Assembly (NCBI GenBank): GCA_019321725.1
Contig: CM033108.1
Location: 4,720,001-4,784,000 of the forward strand
Source: Paulownia fortunei
Lineage: Eukaryota; Streptophyta; Magnoliopsida; Lamiales; Paulowniaceae
Direction of reading: 5' to 3'
DNA length: 64,000 bases
A program made the translations under genes and the position numbers. This document shows, in pieces, positions 12,641 to 23,640 of the stretch (the stretch's first letter is position 1; every line of letters starts with the position of its first letter). The notes under the pieces are model-generated. The model was not told the DNA's origin. It made no database searches and saw nothing but the letters and a program-made list of their open reading frames with translations.

Positions 12641-13420
12641 TTATTCTATATATTTCTAACTTGGGAGATATAATTTAGCCCATACAAAGTGAATGACATG
12701 ATTGATTTTCATTACTGAGAAAGTGCCCCTTTTTTTTAACTTCTTTAAATATCACAGGAGAGTTTGTATGCTTTCTGAAGTTTCATAAGAGTCAATAGTA
12801 AGAATGTCAACAACTGTAGCTGAAAATTGTATAGAAACGATCAAATTTTCATTCTTTTTACTTTTCTGGCAGCACATGTGATGAGTTATATTTTAATATT
12901 GATCCAAGGATTAAATTATGCAGCCTGAGTAAAGATAGCACCAAGCCCATAAATTAAGCTAACGGAGCTGCTCCACCTCATCACATTAAAATGTAACCTT
13001 TAATCAAATGCTAATAAATATTATAATATTATATTATTTAAAGATACTTTATTTCATTTTAACATTATACAGCTTTCCATCTTTGAATATATATTCTTTG
13101 ATTTCATTATAATTTAAGCGTTTGAGAATTTTTTATGGAACATCTGACCGGCAAAACCCACAACACATTAGGAGTTGCAAGGAATTAATTTTTGTGAAAT
13201 TATTATACCACATCAAGCTTAGACAAGTGTGTAAAATAAAATCTCACGATAACAACAATATTTTCTCATGAAAATTTTTCAATTTCAAAAATACTAATTT
13301 TCCTTCCTTTGATACAATTGAAGAACTGCTTACAATTTCAAAACGGTTGTACTTGCAATGAAAGAATAAGAAAGAAGAAAAAAAAAACAAGAACAACCAA
13401 CAAAAAATTTGTAGTCATTT

Positions 13421-14788
13421 TCAGTTGACAACCCTGCAATTCTTCCTGATCTCACCCTGGTTTCCAGTGAGAACATCAATATAACCCATTTTCACCATTG
13501 CATCTGCAAACTTATTAGCCCAAGAAGCACCATACTTCGCGTTCCTCCTCACCATCGAAGCAGTCGAAGGGCTGCTCAGAAGAGTCTGATCCGAAGTTAG
13601 CAAACCACGTCGGTTTTTCAAATTCAGATAGTACTTGTTATCCAATCTGTTTGGTGTCACAACATCAAGTGGCACAGTAGGATCATTTGCAGCATTCGGA
13701 TTAGGCCTGGGGCACTTTTTCCTCAATTCCCTGGCAAAATTTGAATCCATGGAAGGATCCTGAGGATGAGTGGAGTTGAAGTTGTAAAGCCTGTTTGAGA
13801 AAGATGAACAATGTGAAATTCCAATGGAATGTGCCCCGGACAGGGTCACCATTTCTTCTGTTGAAAGCCCTTTTCGTGCAAAATTTTGTTGGAGTTGGCT
13901 GGCATCGAATGAGGGAGGGGGGATATTTGCAGTAACATCGTCTTCAAGGGATACTCTTCCATCACGGCGCCCTGATGGCACCATGTAGTTGATAGAACCG
14001 AGTTTGTAGGCACTGTCACGGGCTGCAAACGCGATAATATCTGCACATGAAACAGTTCTTGGGCAGGTAGCTTCAAGCTCGGCCTTGGCCTCATCAATCA
14101 CTTCGAATCCACGCAAGCTTGGATTGTTGGCTGGATGTTCTTTCTCCGAACGACGGCCTGGAGTGGAATCAAGCAGGACTGATGCATCACAACCCTGTAA
14201 ACAGAAAGGCAGGCAATTTACTTTTAGAACACAAACTGATTAATTAGTTCAGCCACCTAGTTAATTGTTTGTCTCTTTACATAACATATATTGTTAGTAT
14301 TCAGGACTGATCTTTTGCCCTTATACTAAATGTTATAACTAATAGCAATAATACTATTTAAATTTTTAAAATTTCACAATAGCTCCAAACGCCACATATA
14401 GATTGTGGTGAAAGCCCACACACCGGGCCTCTGCTAAGAGGACAATTGATGCCACACTCAGGCCAACAATTCCCCCTCTAGCAGTTTTGCGAAAACTAAG
14501 TACAAAAGTAATAATATATGTTAACTTATGCAAAGCAATTTATGGATTTAGAGGGGATACCCTGACAAAACAATCATGGAAATGCATTCTGATGATGCCT
14601 GCTCCAAGGCCAGGGTTCCTGGACACAGCTCTCTCCACTGCTTTCTTTACAATAGCTTCTGCAGATGGGCAACTGTATTTGTAGTAACCAACTACTGGAG
14701 AAGCCAATGAAAAAGTGGCCAATTCAGATACAGTGAAAAACAATATCAAGAAAAAGACTGGGCTTGGCAATTTAACTCTTGAGGCCAT
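13421..14788 (-). CDS. Class III secretory peroxidase (peroxidase 5-like), gene 1
   Basis: This is a heme peroxidase (EC 1.11.1.7) that oxidises phenolics with H2O2 in the cell wall or apoplast. Two exons join 14561-14788 (76 codons) to 13421-14194 (257 codons plus stop), giving 333 aa; the 366-bp intron has GT..AG ends and phase 0. An N-terminal signal peptide (residues about 1-30) is followed by [10 protein letters not shown]. The distal site R67..H71-D72 lies in RMHFHDCFV and the proximal H198 in [12 protein letters not shown]. The conserved cysteines and DNKYYLNL are present and it ends at VVN. The length is normal for the family. The start is the only in-frame ATG before the signal peptide. 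It has a TATA box at 14917-14924. Gene 2 (25767-27137) is about 95% identical. Exon 1 and the promoter exist a second time 1202 bp upstream. All key residues are intact, so the gene is probably functional. Confidence 0.93.
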
Positions 14789-15722
14789 CTTCGTATTCCC
14801 AAGCCAAGGTAGACTGAAAAGTGAATATTCAATTCTATGCAGAATACTAGACTAATACTATTATCAGAAGAATGATTCAGGAATGAGGATGGAGAGATCA
14901 ATCGACATTTCCGCGGTATATATAGATGCATGGATATTATTATTAAGTAGCAATGACATAGTCTTGGTTTTACTAAGTAAAGCAATGCGTATACATAGCC
15001 ACTAAACAGCTTATTGCCTCAGTTTTGGAAGAAAATTGAACTCTTCCGTGGTACTATATTCTTCTCTTCCGCGATTCTTCCATTGATATGGACCTAATCA
15101 AACTTCCCAGTTAAAATTTTCAAACTTTTGAAGTATAAATAAATTTATTGTGTTGGTCGATTTCTTTCTTGTTAATTTTGTTAATTGTCATTGACAAGGA
15201 CGACAACAATAATTTGAAAAACCACCCTCTATCGAGAAAATATCAGAAAAATGTTTCTAATGAAGTCATTTTGACCTTTTCCTTTGGTTATTTTAAGTAA
15301 CACCGCATTTACACACTTAGTATTTCCCCCCCTTGTTGGATAATAAAACTATGCTGTGAATGCATCGTTTACGCGGTGGCGGTGGAGCCTTGAGATAGAA
15401 GAAAAAATCATGAAATATTACAGGTACGGCCTTGCATATACTTCTTTTCTCTTGATCATCAAGATGATCCCCAGGTGAGGTGACTGCAGGCTCCAAAATG
15501 AGTATCTTACAATTGCATAGAAAATTTAGAAAATTGCTTTTATAGACATTCAGAAACTTAGAAAATTATTTATCTAATTTTTATTTTTGAAAACGTTGAG
15601 AAAATGGGATGGGAGGCACATATGGGAGAGGGTTATTTGGAAACAACTTCGACTTAGGCCTCTCTACTTCCTTGCTTGGTACTTCATTAGACTCCTCAAT
15701 TGTACTCTCTTTTTTTGGATTC
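14521..15722. repeat. 1202-bp tandem duplication, unit 1
   Basis: Unit 1 matches 15723-16924 with an offset of 1202 bp; I saw no mismatch when reading both. It starts within intron 1 of the peroxidase, about 40 bp past the exon 1 donor. It contains exon 1, the TATA box, the upstream region and about 200 bp of flanking sequence including gypsy pol sequence. The junction shares only TT (14521-14522, 15723-15724, 16925-16926). Confidence 0.93.
14917..14924 (-). promoter_or_regulatory. TATA box of peroxidase gene 1
   Basis: TATATATA lies about 130 bp upstream of the start codon on the minus strand. The equivalent site is conserved in gene 2 (27278-27285) and repeated in the duplicated promoter (16119-16126). 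Confidence 0.65.
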
Positions 15723-15762
15723 TTAACTTATGCAAAGCAATTTATGGATTTAGAGGGGATAC

Positions 15763-15990
15763 CCTGACAAAACAATCATGGAAATGCATTCTGATGATGC
15801 CTGCTCCAAGGCCAGGGTTCCTGGACACAGCTCTCTCCACTGCTTTCTTTACAATAGCTTCTGCAGATGGGCAACTGTATTTGTAGTAACCAACTACTGG
15901 AGAAGCCAATGAAAAAGTGGCCAATTCAGATACAGTGAAAAACAATATCAAGAAAAAGACTGGGCTTGGCAATTTAACTCTTGAGGCCAT
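15763..15990 (-). pseudogene. Extra copy of peroxidase exon 1
   Basis: This 76-codon exon is identical to exon 1 of the peroxidase gene and has the same signal peptide, distal catalytic RMHFHDCFV and GTATCC donor. No exon 2 lies directly behind it. Downstream on the minus strand come gypsy sequence and then the gene's own promoter and exon 1. Because the donor is intact, a transcript from the copied promoter (TATA at 16119-16126) could in principle splice to the acceptor at 14194 and make the same protein, skipping the proximal exon 1. That is inference. Otherwise it is a partial gene copy. Confidence 0.85.
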
Positions 15991-16118
15991 CTTCGTATTC
16001 CCAAGCCAAGGTAGACTGAAAAGTGAATATTCAATTCTATGCAGAATACTAGACTAATACTATTATCAGAAGAATGATTCAGGAATGAGGATGGAGAGAT
16101 CAATCGACATTTCCGCGG

Positions 16119-16126
16119 TATATATA
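16119..16126 (-). promoter_or_regulatory. TATA box in duplicated peroxidase promoter
   Basis: Identical copy of the TATATATA site at 14917-14924, shifted by 1202 bp, at the same distance from the duplicated exon 1 start. Confidence 0.55.
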
Positions 16127-16782
16127 GATGCATGGATATTATTATTAAGTAGCAATGACATAGTCTTGGTTTTACTAAGTAAAGCAATGCGTATACATAG
16201 CCACTAAACAGCTTATTGCCTCAGTTTTGGAAGAAAATTGAACTCTTCCGTGGTACTATATTCTTCTCTTCCGCGATTCTTCCATTGATATGGACCTAAT
16301 CAAACTTCCCAGTTAAAATTTTCAAACTTTTGAAGTATAAATAAATTTATTGTGTTGGTCGATTTCTTTCTTGTTAATTTTGTTAATTGTCATTGACAAG
16401 GACGACAACAATAATTTGAAAAACCACCCTCTATCGAGAAAATATCAGAAAAATGTTTCTAATGAAGTCATTTTGACCTTTTCCTTTGGTTATTTTAAGT
16501 AACACCGCATTTACACACTTAGTATTTCCCCCCCTTGTTGGATAATAAAACTATGCTGTGAATGCATCGTTTACGCGGTGGCGGTGGAGCCTTGAGATAG
16601 AAGAAAAAATCATGAAATATTACAGGTACGGCCTTGCATATACTTCTTTTCTCTTGATCATCAAGATGATCCCCAGGTGAGGTGACTGCAGGCTCCAAAA
16701 TGAGTATCTTACAATTGCATAGAAAATTTAGAAAATTGCTTTTATAGACATTCAGAAACTTAGAAAATTATTTATCTAATTT

Positions 16783-16992
16783 TTATTTTTGAAAACGTTG
16801 AGAAAATGGGATGGGAGGCACATATGGGAGAGGGTTATTTGGAAACAACTTCGACTTAGGCCTCTCTACTTCCTTGCTTGGTACTTCATTAGACTCCTCA
16901 ATTGTACTCTCTTTTTTTGGATTCTTTGGTTCATTGACTTTACTTTTAAACTCCGGCAACTCTTTAACTACGCAAAGTAATGGCCCGCACAA
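16783..16992 (-). pseudogene. Gypsy pol N-terminal fragment
   Basis: The frame contains ELPEFKSKVNEPK and the Pro-rich segment PNNPLPYVPPIPFSQRFQK, typical of the stretch between gag zinc knuckle and protease in plant gypsy polyproteins. It ends at QRFQK, exactly where the element is truncated. A duplicate of the last part lies at 15587-15722. Confidence 0.75.
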
Positions 16993-17019
16993 TCTCCTTG
17001 GGGTTAGTCTCTGTGTTGC

Positions 17020-18213
17020 TAGGCAATGACCCTTGAGGTCTTGTACTCAGCACATTGGCAATTTGACCCACTTGAACCTCCAAGTTTCAAATAGAGGTTG
17101 ATTGATTTTGAATAGAAAACTCTTGTTTCTGTAATGATGTCTCTGTTCTTGCCATAAATTGATTTGTAGTTATTGCTAGTTGGACGAGAGCATTTTCTAA
17201 AGAGACTTTAGGTGCTTGTTGAGACTAATTTAGAGGCTAAAAATTTGATGTGGTGGTTTCACTGCATTTTGCCCATTCCTCTATGAAAAGTTTGGATGAT
17301 TGTGCCATTCTGAATTATAGGTGTTGAAGTATGGATTGTTCTACCATGTAACATTGCCCACAAACTGTGATTGTTGTGGCTGAGATAGGGCAAAGGGATT
17401 CCCAACTTGGCATTCAATACTGGGGTGAGGACCATTGCAAACATTGTATATCTCAACTCATGTGGAGCTCGGATTGGCAGTGAAAGAATTAACTTGCTGA
17501 GACAATATAGTAACTTGGGTAGTGAGAGTAGTTAGTGCATCAGCTTCATGAACCTAAATGTTTTCTTTAGTGTAATTATCTCAAAAGGCCATTAATAAGC
17601 ATTTGCAGTTATCTTCTCAAGAAATTCATAGGCCTCCTCGTGTGTTTTGTCCATAAAAGCCCGCCAGCGGCTACGTCCACTAAAGTTCAGGCTATGCTGC
17701 TCAAACCATTATAAAATGTTTGAACTTGCAATCATTTTAGCAGACCGTGATGGGAGAACTTTCTCAAAAGATCCTTGTACCTTTTCCATGCCTCGTGCAA
17801 AGATTCGAAGTCATATTGAGAAAATGTAGTGATATCATTCCACGTCTTTGCCCGTCTTAGTTGGTGGGAAGTATTTGGCTAGGAAGGTTTGAGCTAAGTT
17901 AGCCCATGTGGTTATTGTACCAGGTGGCAATGAGTTCAATCAAATCTTTGTCTTGTCCCTTAATAAGAAGGGGAATAGCCTCAATTTAATGGCATAATCA
18001 CTGAGTCATTATGTTTGAATGTATAACAGATTTCAAGAAAATTGGATATGTGTGTATTTGGATCCTTGTTGGCTAAACCACAGAACTGATTAAGCTGAAA
18101 CCATTTGGATAATAGCCGGCTTGATCTCTAAATCGTTGGCCTAAATGGTAGGGCGTTTGATTCCTGTAAGGTTCTCATTTACCAACGGCAAGGTATAATC
18201 TCGAAGTGCCATT
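17020..18213 (-). pseudogene. Decayed gypsy gag
   Basis: Gag begins near 18213 with MALRDYTLPLVNENLTGIKR, the typical start of Athila/Tat-type plant gag proteins. Downstream, scattered in several frames, are recognisable pieces: LPPGTITTWANLAQTFLA-like text near 17870-17930, RHGKGT near 17790, and an NP-rich, HNNHSLW-containing stretch at 17259-17456 that corresponds to the linker after gag. Stops and frameshifts are frequent. Confidence 0.75.
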
Positions 18214-18493
18214 TTGGTGACTCCTAGTGCCTGTTGTGGCACTTTGTTGGTACCATTAGCTACTATTTCGTCTTCTATAGTGTCTTGGGGTGAATTAGAG
18301 GCTTCTCTTTTTTTCTTTCGATTTTGTTTGCAAGTTTTCAATTTCAAATCAAAAGGGATCAAAACTCCATCTCTAAATTTTCTCATACACCTAAAAACAC
18401 CTGAAAAAATCAAGAACAACAATAAAAAAAATAAAATAATAGTTCAAATTAAAATCAAAATTACTGGGTATCGAAATTAATAAGTACAAACAA

Positions 18494-18511
18494 TCCCCGA
18501 CAATAATGCCA
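18494..18511 (-). other. Primer binding site, tRNA-Asp type
   Basis: The minus strand reads TGGCATTATTGTCGGGGA, a mutated form of the complement of the plant tRNA-Asp 3' end (TGGCGCCGTTGCCGGGGA) used by Athila-type elements. It lies between the LTR and gag. Confidence 0.7.
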
Positions 18512-19950
18512 AAAATTTATTTTGAATTTTGTGAATACAAGTGTACGTTATCGTAGACAAGTAATAAAGTGGATGAGTGAAGTATTGTTTCTACGATGAC
18601 TGTTGAACAACTAAGTATCAAAATAGGTTAACTCTAAATTTGAACAATCGTAATAGAGTGGTGATTAATGCAAACTAAAATAAATTATCACTAAACTAAT
18701 ATGCAAAATCAAATAAGGATAATTTCAATGACTTAAAAACCTAGGGTTATGATTTCACCATAACTAGTTCGATTTGAATACTCAATCTCATAAATCCCAA
18801 TTTATTTTTGAGTTGATAGTCAAGAATCCTTTAATTATTCAATAGTCTCTCTCAAGATCTAATGAAAATTTTATTAATTATTAACTCATTATATTCCTAT
18901 ATGAATTAAACAATCAATAAATTACTGGACTCTATGGATCTCAATCAAAACTACACAAATCATGCAACGATATTCCTATATTACATATAATTAATAATTT
19001 TCTACACATAAAACTAGAAACATATATCACCTCCCAAGTCAATATGATTAGAAAATCATTTACTTAGTGACCAAGTAATTAAAAGTATTAAGATACATGT
19101 AAAAAGCTCAACTAGATCAAATAAGCATTCAATTGAATTGAAGGAGAAATTCAAATCATCCTAATTAGGTTATATCAAAATCCTAGATTAGGAACTTAAC
19201 CCCTAATCATATCTATCAAATTCATAAATAAATAAGAATTCATGACTAAAGGTAAAATAAAATGAGCAAAAAAGAAAAACTCTGAAATCTTGAAAAAGAA
19301 ACCCCAAATTTTGAATCTTGAAGCCTTTTGTTGTCTTCTCCTCACATTTTTCTTGTATTTTTCAGCCCGAAGGAAATCCCTAAATGTGTTTTGGAAGTTG
19401 TCTTTTATAGTCCTCCAAAAAGAAGTCTCAAAATCGGACTAAAAATTGTGCTTTTAAAATTTTCACGAACTAGAGTCGCGACTCTGAATTTAAGGGTCAC
19501 AACCCCAAACTGTTTGTCTCAGCTAGAATGAACTAGCATCACGGCTCCAAACAATTTGTCCAATTGGAACTATGGCTCTAAAAATCAGAGCCATGGCACC
19601 AAACATTCTGTCATTCTTTCTAACTAGCGTCGTAACTCCATTTCCAGGGGCTGCAGCTCCTAGTGGTCTACCTTCTTTTGTAAATTCAATTATTTTTAGC
19701 ACTAGGGCTTGAAAATTTGGCGTTGTGGCACTAAATAATCTGGATTATCATCAACTTCAAGGCCTCGACTCCAATTTCGAGTCATGGTATGACTTCCAAA
19801 TTTTTATGAATTTTTATTTTCTTTTCCAATTTTTTTTCTCCTTTCCATCAAATCTACACAATAACACAAAAACACATAAAGTGCTTGAAGATAAAAAAAT
19901 TTATTAAGTAAAAGGATATGAAATGGTTGTATAAAACCAACTTATCAAAA
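18512..19950 (-). repeat. Single LTR of the gypsy element
   Basis: The outer end reads TGATAAGTTGGTTTTATACA on the minus strand, and the inner end abuts the primer binding site. The length is about 1.4 kb. No partner LTR exists in the window, so age cannot be read from LTR divergence. The exact inner end is uncertain by a few bases. Confidence 0.65.
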
Positions 19951-20132
19951 ATGTTTCTAATGAAGTCATTTTGACTTTTTCTTTTGGTTATTTTAAGTAA
20001 AGCCGCATTTACACACTTGGTCACACTTGGTGCGGTGGCGATGGAGCCTTGTATATACTTCTTTTTTTTTTATCATCAAGATGGTCCCCAGGTGACTACA
20101 GACTCCAAAATGATTATCTTACAAGATCCTTA
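19944..20132. repeat. Third, diverged copy of peroxidase far-upstream sequence
   Basis: The stretch AAAAATGTTTCTAATGAAGTC to TTACAAGATCC aligns with 15249-15513 and 16451-16715, but with substitutions and two internal deletions. It continues rightward in register with gene 2's flank (27860 onward), as the original locus should. The gypsy fragment is therefore bordered by overlapping host sequence on both sides. Confidence 0.75.
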
Positions 20133-20372
20133 AGACTTCATTTGGATTGATGGATTTGAAGGTAAGGATTTTTAATACATAATAACAAATTCATTAAACT
20201 TATTTGGATAATCTCATAATACAATAAATTTCAAATTCTTAAATTTCTATTTTGAGCTATTTTTGGAGTTATTGTGGTTGATTTCAAATTTATCTTAAAA
20301 TGAGTCATTTGAAATATTTCCCCTAAATCCTTACCTCAAATCCAAATTTTTCCGTCCAAAATGCAACCTAAC
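20131..20372. mobile_element. Harbinger/Tourist-like MITE
   Basis: The element is flanked by TAA (20131-20133 and 20370-20372). Its ends are inverted repeats: GACTTCATTTGGATTGATGG on the left and the complement of TCCGTCCAAAATGCAACC on the right, each followed inward by sequence ending in GGTAAGGATT. The matching site in segmental copy 2 (about 27865-27880) has a single TAA and no insert. A 3-bp TAA duplication fits the PIF/Harbinger superfamily. Confidence 0.75.
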
Positions 20373-20719
20373 AGATTGGGACCATGCTCCAACATTTAGA
20401 TATTTATTATGGTAAATTACATTTACCTCCCTACTAAAAGTTAAATTTTTATTTTCCCGTCTTTATTTTTTATAATTTTTTTTGGTTAAAACCATATGTG
20501 CCTAGGCGTGGGATTAGGCATAGACCCCAACCAGTTTATTGATAAAAAGCAACAAAAGAAATGTTTTATACATCAAAAGCAAAAATCTTAGAAATCAAAA
20601 AATAAGGAATACTACTCCCTTATAAGCATTCTAAGGAAACCTAAAGTATGGCAAATTAAATCTATCTAATTTTATGAGGCCTCTAATCTCTCGTGGAAAT
20701 TGGAAAGGCATCCAAATCC

Positions 20720-21800
20720 CTAAAGATTGTAAGTCACGAGCATAGTTAGCCAGAAAGTCACCGATTTGATTTCCTTCTCGAAAAATATATGACAACGAAT
20801 CTGCATAAATCTAACTCTGTTCTTGAATCGTGAAATGAGGTGTTGCAACCTCCAATTTCCTTTGTTACAGTCTTCCAGAATATGTAGTAAAATTTGAGCG
20901 TCAACCTCCACCCATAAATGTCGACAACCGTAAGAATTTTTTTTATCAATTCCTTCAATCATAACCTATAACTCAGCATATACACTAGTTGATTCACCAA
21001 TATATGAGAAATAAGTGAGTAAAGGTCCACCATAACTATCATGGAGGGTCCCGCCTACTCTTGTTGGACCAGGGTTACCTTGACACACTATCGCAGTTTA
21101 ATTTTAGCCAAGGGTGTTCCGATTTAGTCCAGCAGACAATACATATTGGTGGTCTAGTTGGATGAAAGATTTAAAATCCTAAAACATGCGCCACCTCATA
21201 ATCACCCTTCCAGAATTAGGCTCCAAGAAGACCTTATGGCTGAGTCATGGAAAGATGATTTAAGATATTAGAAATAATTTTTTTATAAGAAGCTGTAATA
21301 GATCTATGTTTCGCATTATTCATCGCTATCCAAATGAACCATAGTATAAGAAAGTGGAGCACTCGTCTAGCATGATCATCTTTCCAATTGGATGAGAAGA
21401 AAACCAGAACTGTACAAGTAGATCTACATCAGTTGTATTTGGCTGAGAAATATGAAATAGTTTGACAAAAAAAATCCCAAACATGTACGGCAATTGGACA
21501 TTGTATAAAAAGATGTTCATTTGTTTCAGCATTTGTGCGACAACAACAACAAATAGATGGGATTTCAAATCCTCTAGCTTATATTCAACCATCAAGAGAT
21601 AGCAAATCATGAAATAATCTCCAGAGAAAAATTGAGGTGTATGGCCTTATTGCTTGACTCCGATAAAAAGCTCCAAACTGTGTGTTAGAATGTTTCTGCC
21701 TAACCACATTCCAAGTAGATTTCATAGTAAAAAAACCATGAGATGATAATTTCCAGACAACCACATCCTCAGCCTTAAAATCAATCTCAATCTTAGACAT
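20720..21800 (-). pseudogene. LINE zf-RVT and RNase H region
   Basis: At 21585-21800 the frame WKLSSHGFFTMKSTWNVVR and FLWRLFHDLL matches the zf-RVT (reverse transcriptase zinc-binding) domain common in plant LINE ORF2. The following part (21326-21610) is shifted between frames. At 20720-20962 WVEVDAQILLHILED and NWRLQHLI match the C-terminal RNase H domain. All are broken by stops. Confidence 0.8.
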
Positions 21801-22950
21801 TTCCTCTAAGATATGTAGAGGAAGTAGTAGATACTGTATATCCTATTTCCATTGACCATTATACCAAAATTCTTTCACAAATGATGTATTACAATGTTGA
21901 GTACTGATGAACTGACATAATGGTCCCTCACCAATCCAATGATCAAACCAGAATACAACATTTCCCTTACCAAGTCTCCAAAATATATGGCAATCAACCT
22001 CTTCTTAAATCCGACTTAATCTTTTCCAAATTAATGAATGATTAGTAGAACACTTTGCATTGGTTGAATGATTAATACAACAATATTTCAGCCTTGTGAA
22101 ACTGCTTCAAAAAGAGTTTGAAGTCTGAAAATGCCACCATAATTTAATCGAGAAAGCAGAAGCAACATCTTGAAGCTTTCGAATGCCAAGGCCGTCTTCC
22201 TCAACAAGAAAGCAAGTATAAGACCAAGATGACCAATGGGTTTTTCTTGAATCTAAAGTTGAACCCAAAAGAACCAATTAAGCAAACAATCAATTAACTG
22301 GAAGATAGGTTTTAGGGCTGATAACACTTGCAAGATATGGAGCAACATTAAGTTGAGTACACTTCTAATAAGAGTTAGCTAACCACCGTAAAGAAGTAAT
22401 TTTTTCTCCCAGCCGGCTATTCTATCTCTCATTTTTGCTAGAATACCATCAAACAAACTTGTTTTCTTTCTCCTCTTATATAGAGGTGCATCTAAATATG
22501 TGATTGGTAGATTTTTTACGAAAAATCGATAAGCATATTTATCTGCTGCAGACGTTGAGTAGGCATCCTCTTTGTTGTCATAAAGAAACTTTTGTCCATA
22601 TTGATTGACTATCCGGACATTGCCTCATTTGAATGTAGAATATCCATCAGTATTGCAATTCCTCTATCGTTGGCTTTGGTAAAGATAATTACATCGTTAG
22701 CATAAGCCAAATGTGAGACTAAATGACCACCTTCTGCCTGATACTGCAGACAAGTCCTCAAGATAAAAATTCTTAAGTAAGGACAAACAAAGTTGGGGAT
22801 AAAGGATCCCTTGCCTTAAACCTCAAGTTGATTTAAAGAAGCCTGCAGATTGTCTATTGACAAGAATAGAAAACCATGAATTTTCCATGCAGTTTTTCAC
22901 CAAACCAATCCATGAATTAGGAAATCCAAATTTGTAGCATACAAAAAGTT

Positions 22951-23514
22951 TCATTGTACCATGTCATATGCTTTTGCCATATCAAGCTTTATTATCAAAT
23001 TTCCCTCCTTGCACTTACCATCAATCACATGTACGAGTTCTTGTGCTAAAAGTATGTTATCACTAATAAGTCTTTCTAGCACAAAATCACTTTGAGAAGG
23101 AGAGACAAACTTAGAAAGTATGGAAATTAATTTGTTACATAGGAGATTAGAAAAAACCTTGTTGATAACACTGCAGAGGCTTATTAGTCGAAAGTCAGTC
23201 AAACCATGAGGATCATCAACCTTTGGTATCAACTCAATTGAGGTCGCAGTGAAACTCCTTAGCAGAGGAATGTCGTTAACAAAATCAATGCACGCCTTAA
23301 ATAAATTACTTGAAATCAAACTCCAGCAATATTGAAAAAACAAGAAAGAAAAACCATCTGGACCAGCAACACTATCCGGATCAATTCTAAACACCACGGA
23401 ATTGACCTCATCCAACGACGACACTGCACACAAAAATGATCTATCCTCATTCGTGAGAATATGATAAATGCCATTCAAATCATTTTCCACAAAATCAGTC
23501 TCGCCTCCGGTCAA
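22951..23514 (-). pseudogene. LINE reverse transcriptase, N-terminal half
   Basis: A 187-codon open stretch carries the LINE RT signatures in order: SVAGPDGFSFLFFQYCW, IELIPKVDDPHGLTDFRLIS, ERLISDNILLAQELVH and IIKLDMAKAYD. Just upstream (23520-23630) NIKEDGAVLVS-like text continues the same ORF in another frame. Downstream, in a shifted frame, the catalytic box reads YAND at about 22693-22704 in place of the expected YADD. Confidence 0.9.
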
Positions 23515-23640
23515 TAACTTCTCAAAAAAATGAGCAATAGGATCGCTTCTGGAGAAACTAGAACCGCACCATCCTCCTTAATGTTATAAATATATGATCT
23601 TTGCCATTTTTTCTTGACCAGAGAATGAAAATAAGCTGAA

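Larger units (their letters stand above)
15723..16924. repeat. 1202-bp tandem duplication, unit 2
   Basis: This is the second unit of the tandem pair. Its right end continues without interruption into the rest of the gypsy element (TTTGGTTCATTGAC), so the duplication happened after the gypsy sequence was already in place. Confidence 0.93.
16716..19950 (-). mobile_element. Truncated Ty3/gypsy retrotransposon (Athila/Tat-like layout)
   Basis: On the minus strand the order is LTR (about 18512-19950), a tRNA-Asp-type primer binding site (18494-18511), gag (from about 18213 downward) and the very start of pol (16783-16992). The element stops there: no protease, reverse transcriptase, integrase or second LTR follows, and host-like peroxidase upstream sequence begins at about 16715. 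Part of its pol end is repeated at 15514-15722 by the 1202-bp duplication. Many stops and frameshifts show that it is dead. Confidence 0.85.
20470..23640 (-). mobile_element. 5'-truncated LINE (non-LTR) retrotransposon
   Basis: On the minus strand, ORF2 remnants run from just before the reverse transcriptase (about 23640) through RT, a zf-RVT region and RNase H, to an A-rich 3' end near 20470. ORF1 and the endonuclease are absent, as expected from 5' truncation during target-primed insertion. The peroxidase copy 2 flank lacks it. Frameshifts and stops occur throughout. Confidence 0.85.

Noticed and set aside
13846..14097. 83-codon frames inside peroxidase exon 2 (also 26192-26443)
   Set aside because: Out-of-frame shadows of the peroxidase coding sequence, conserved only because the gene is.
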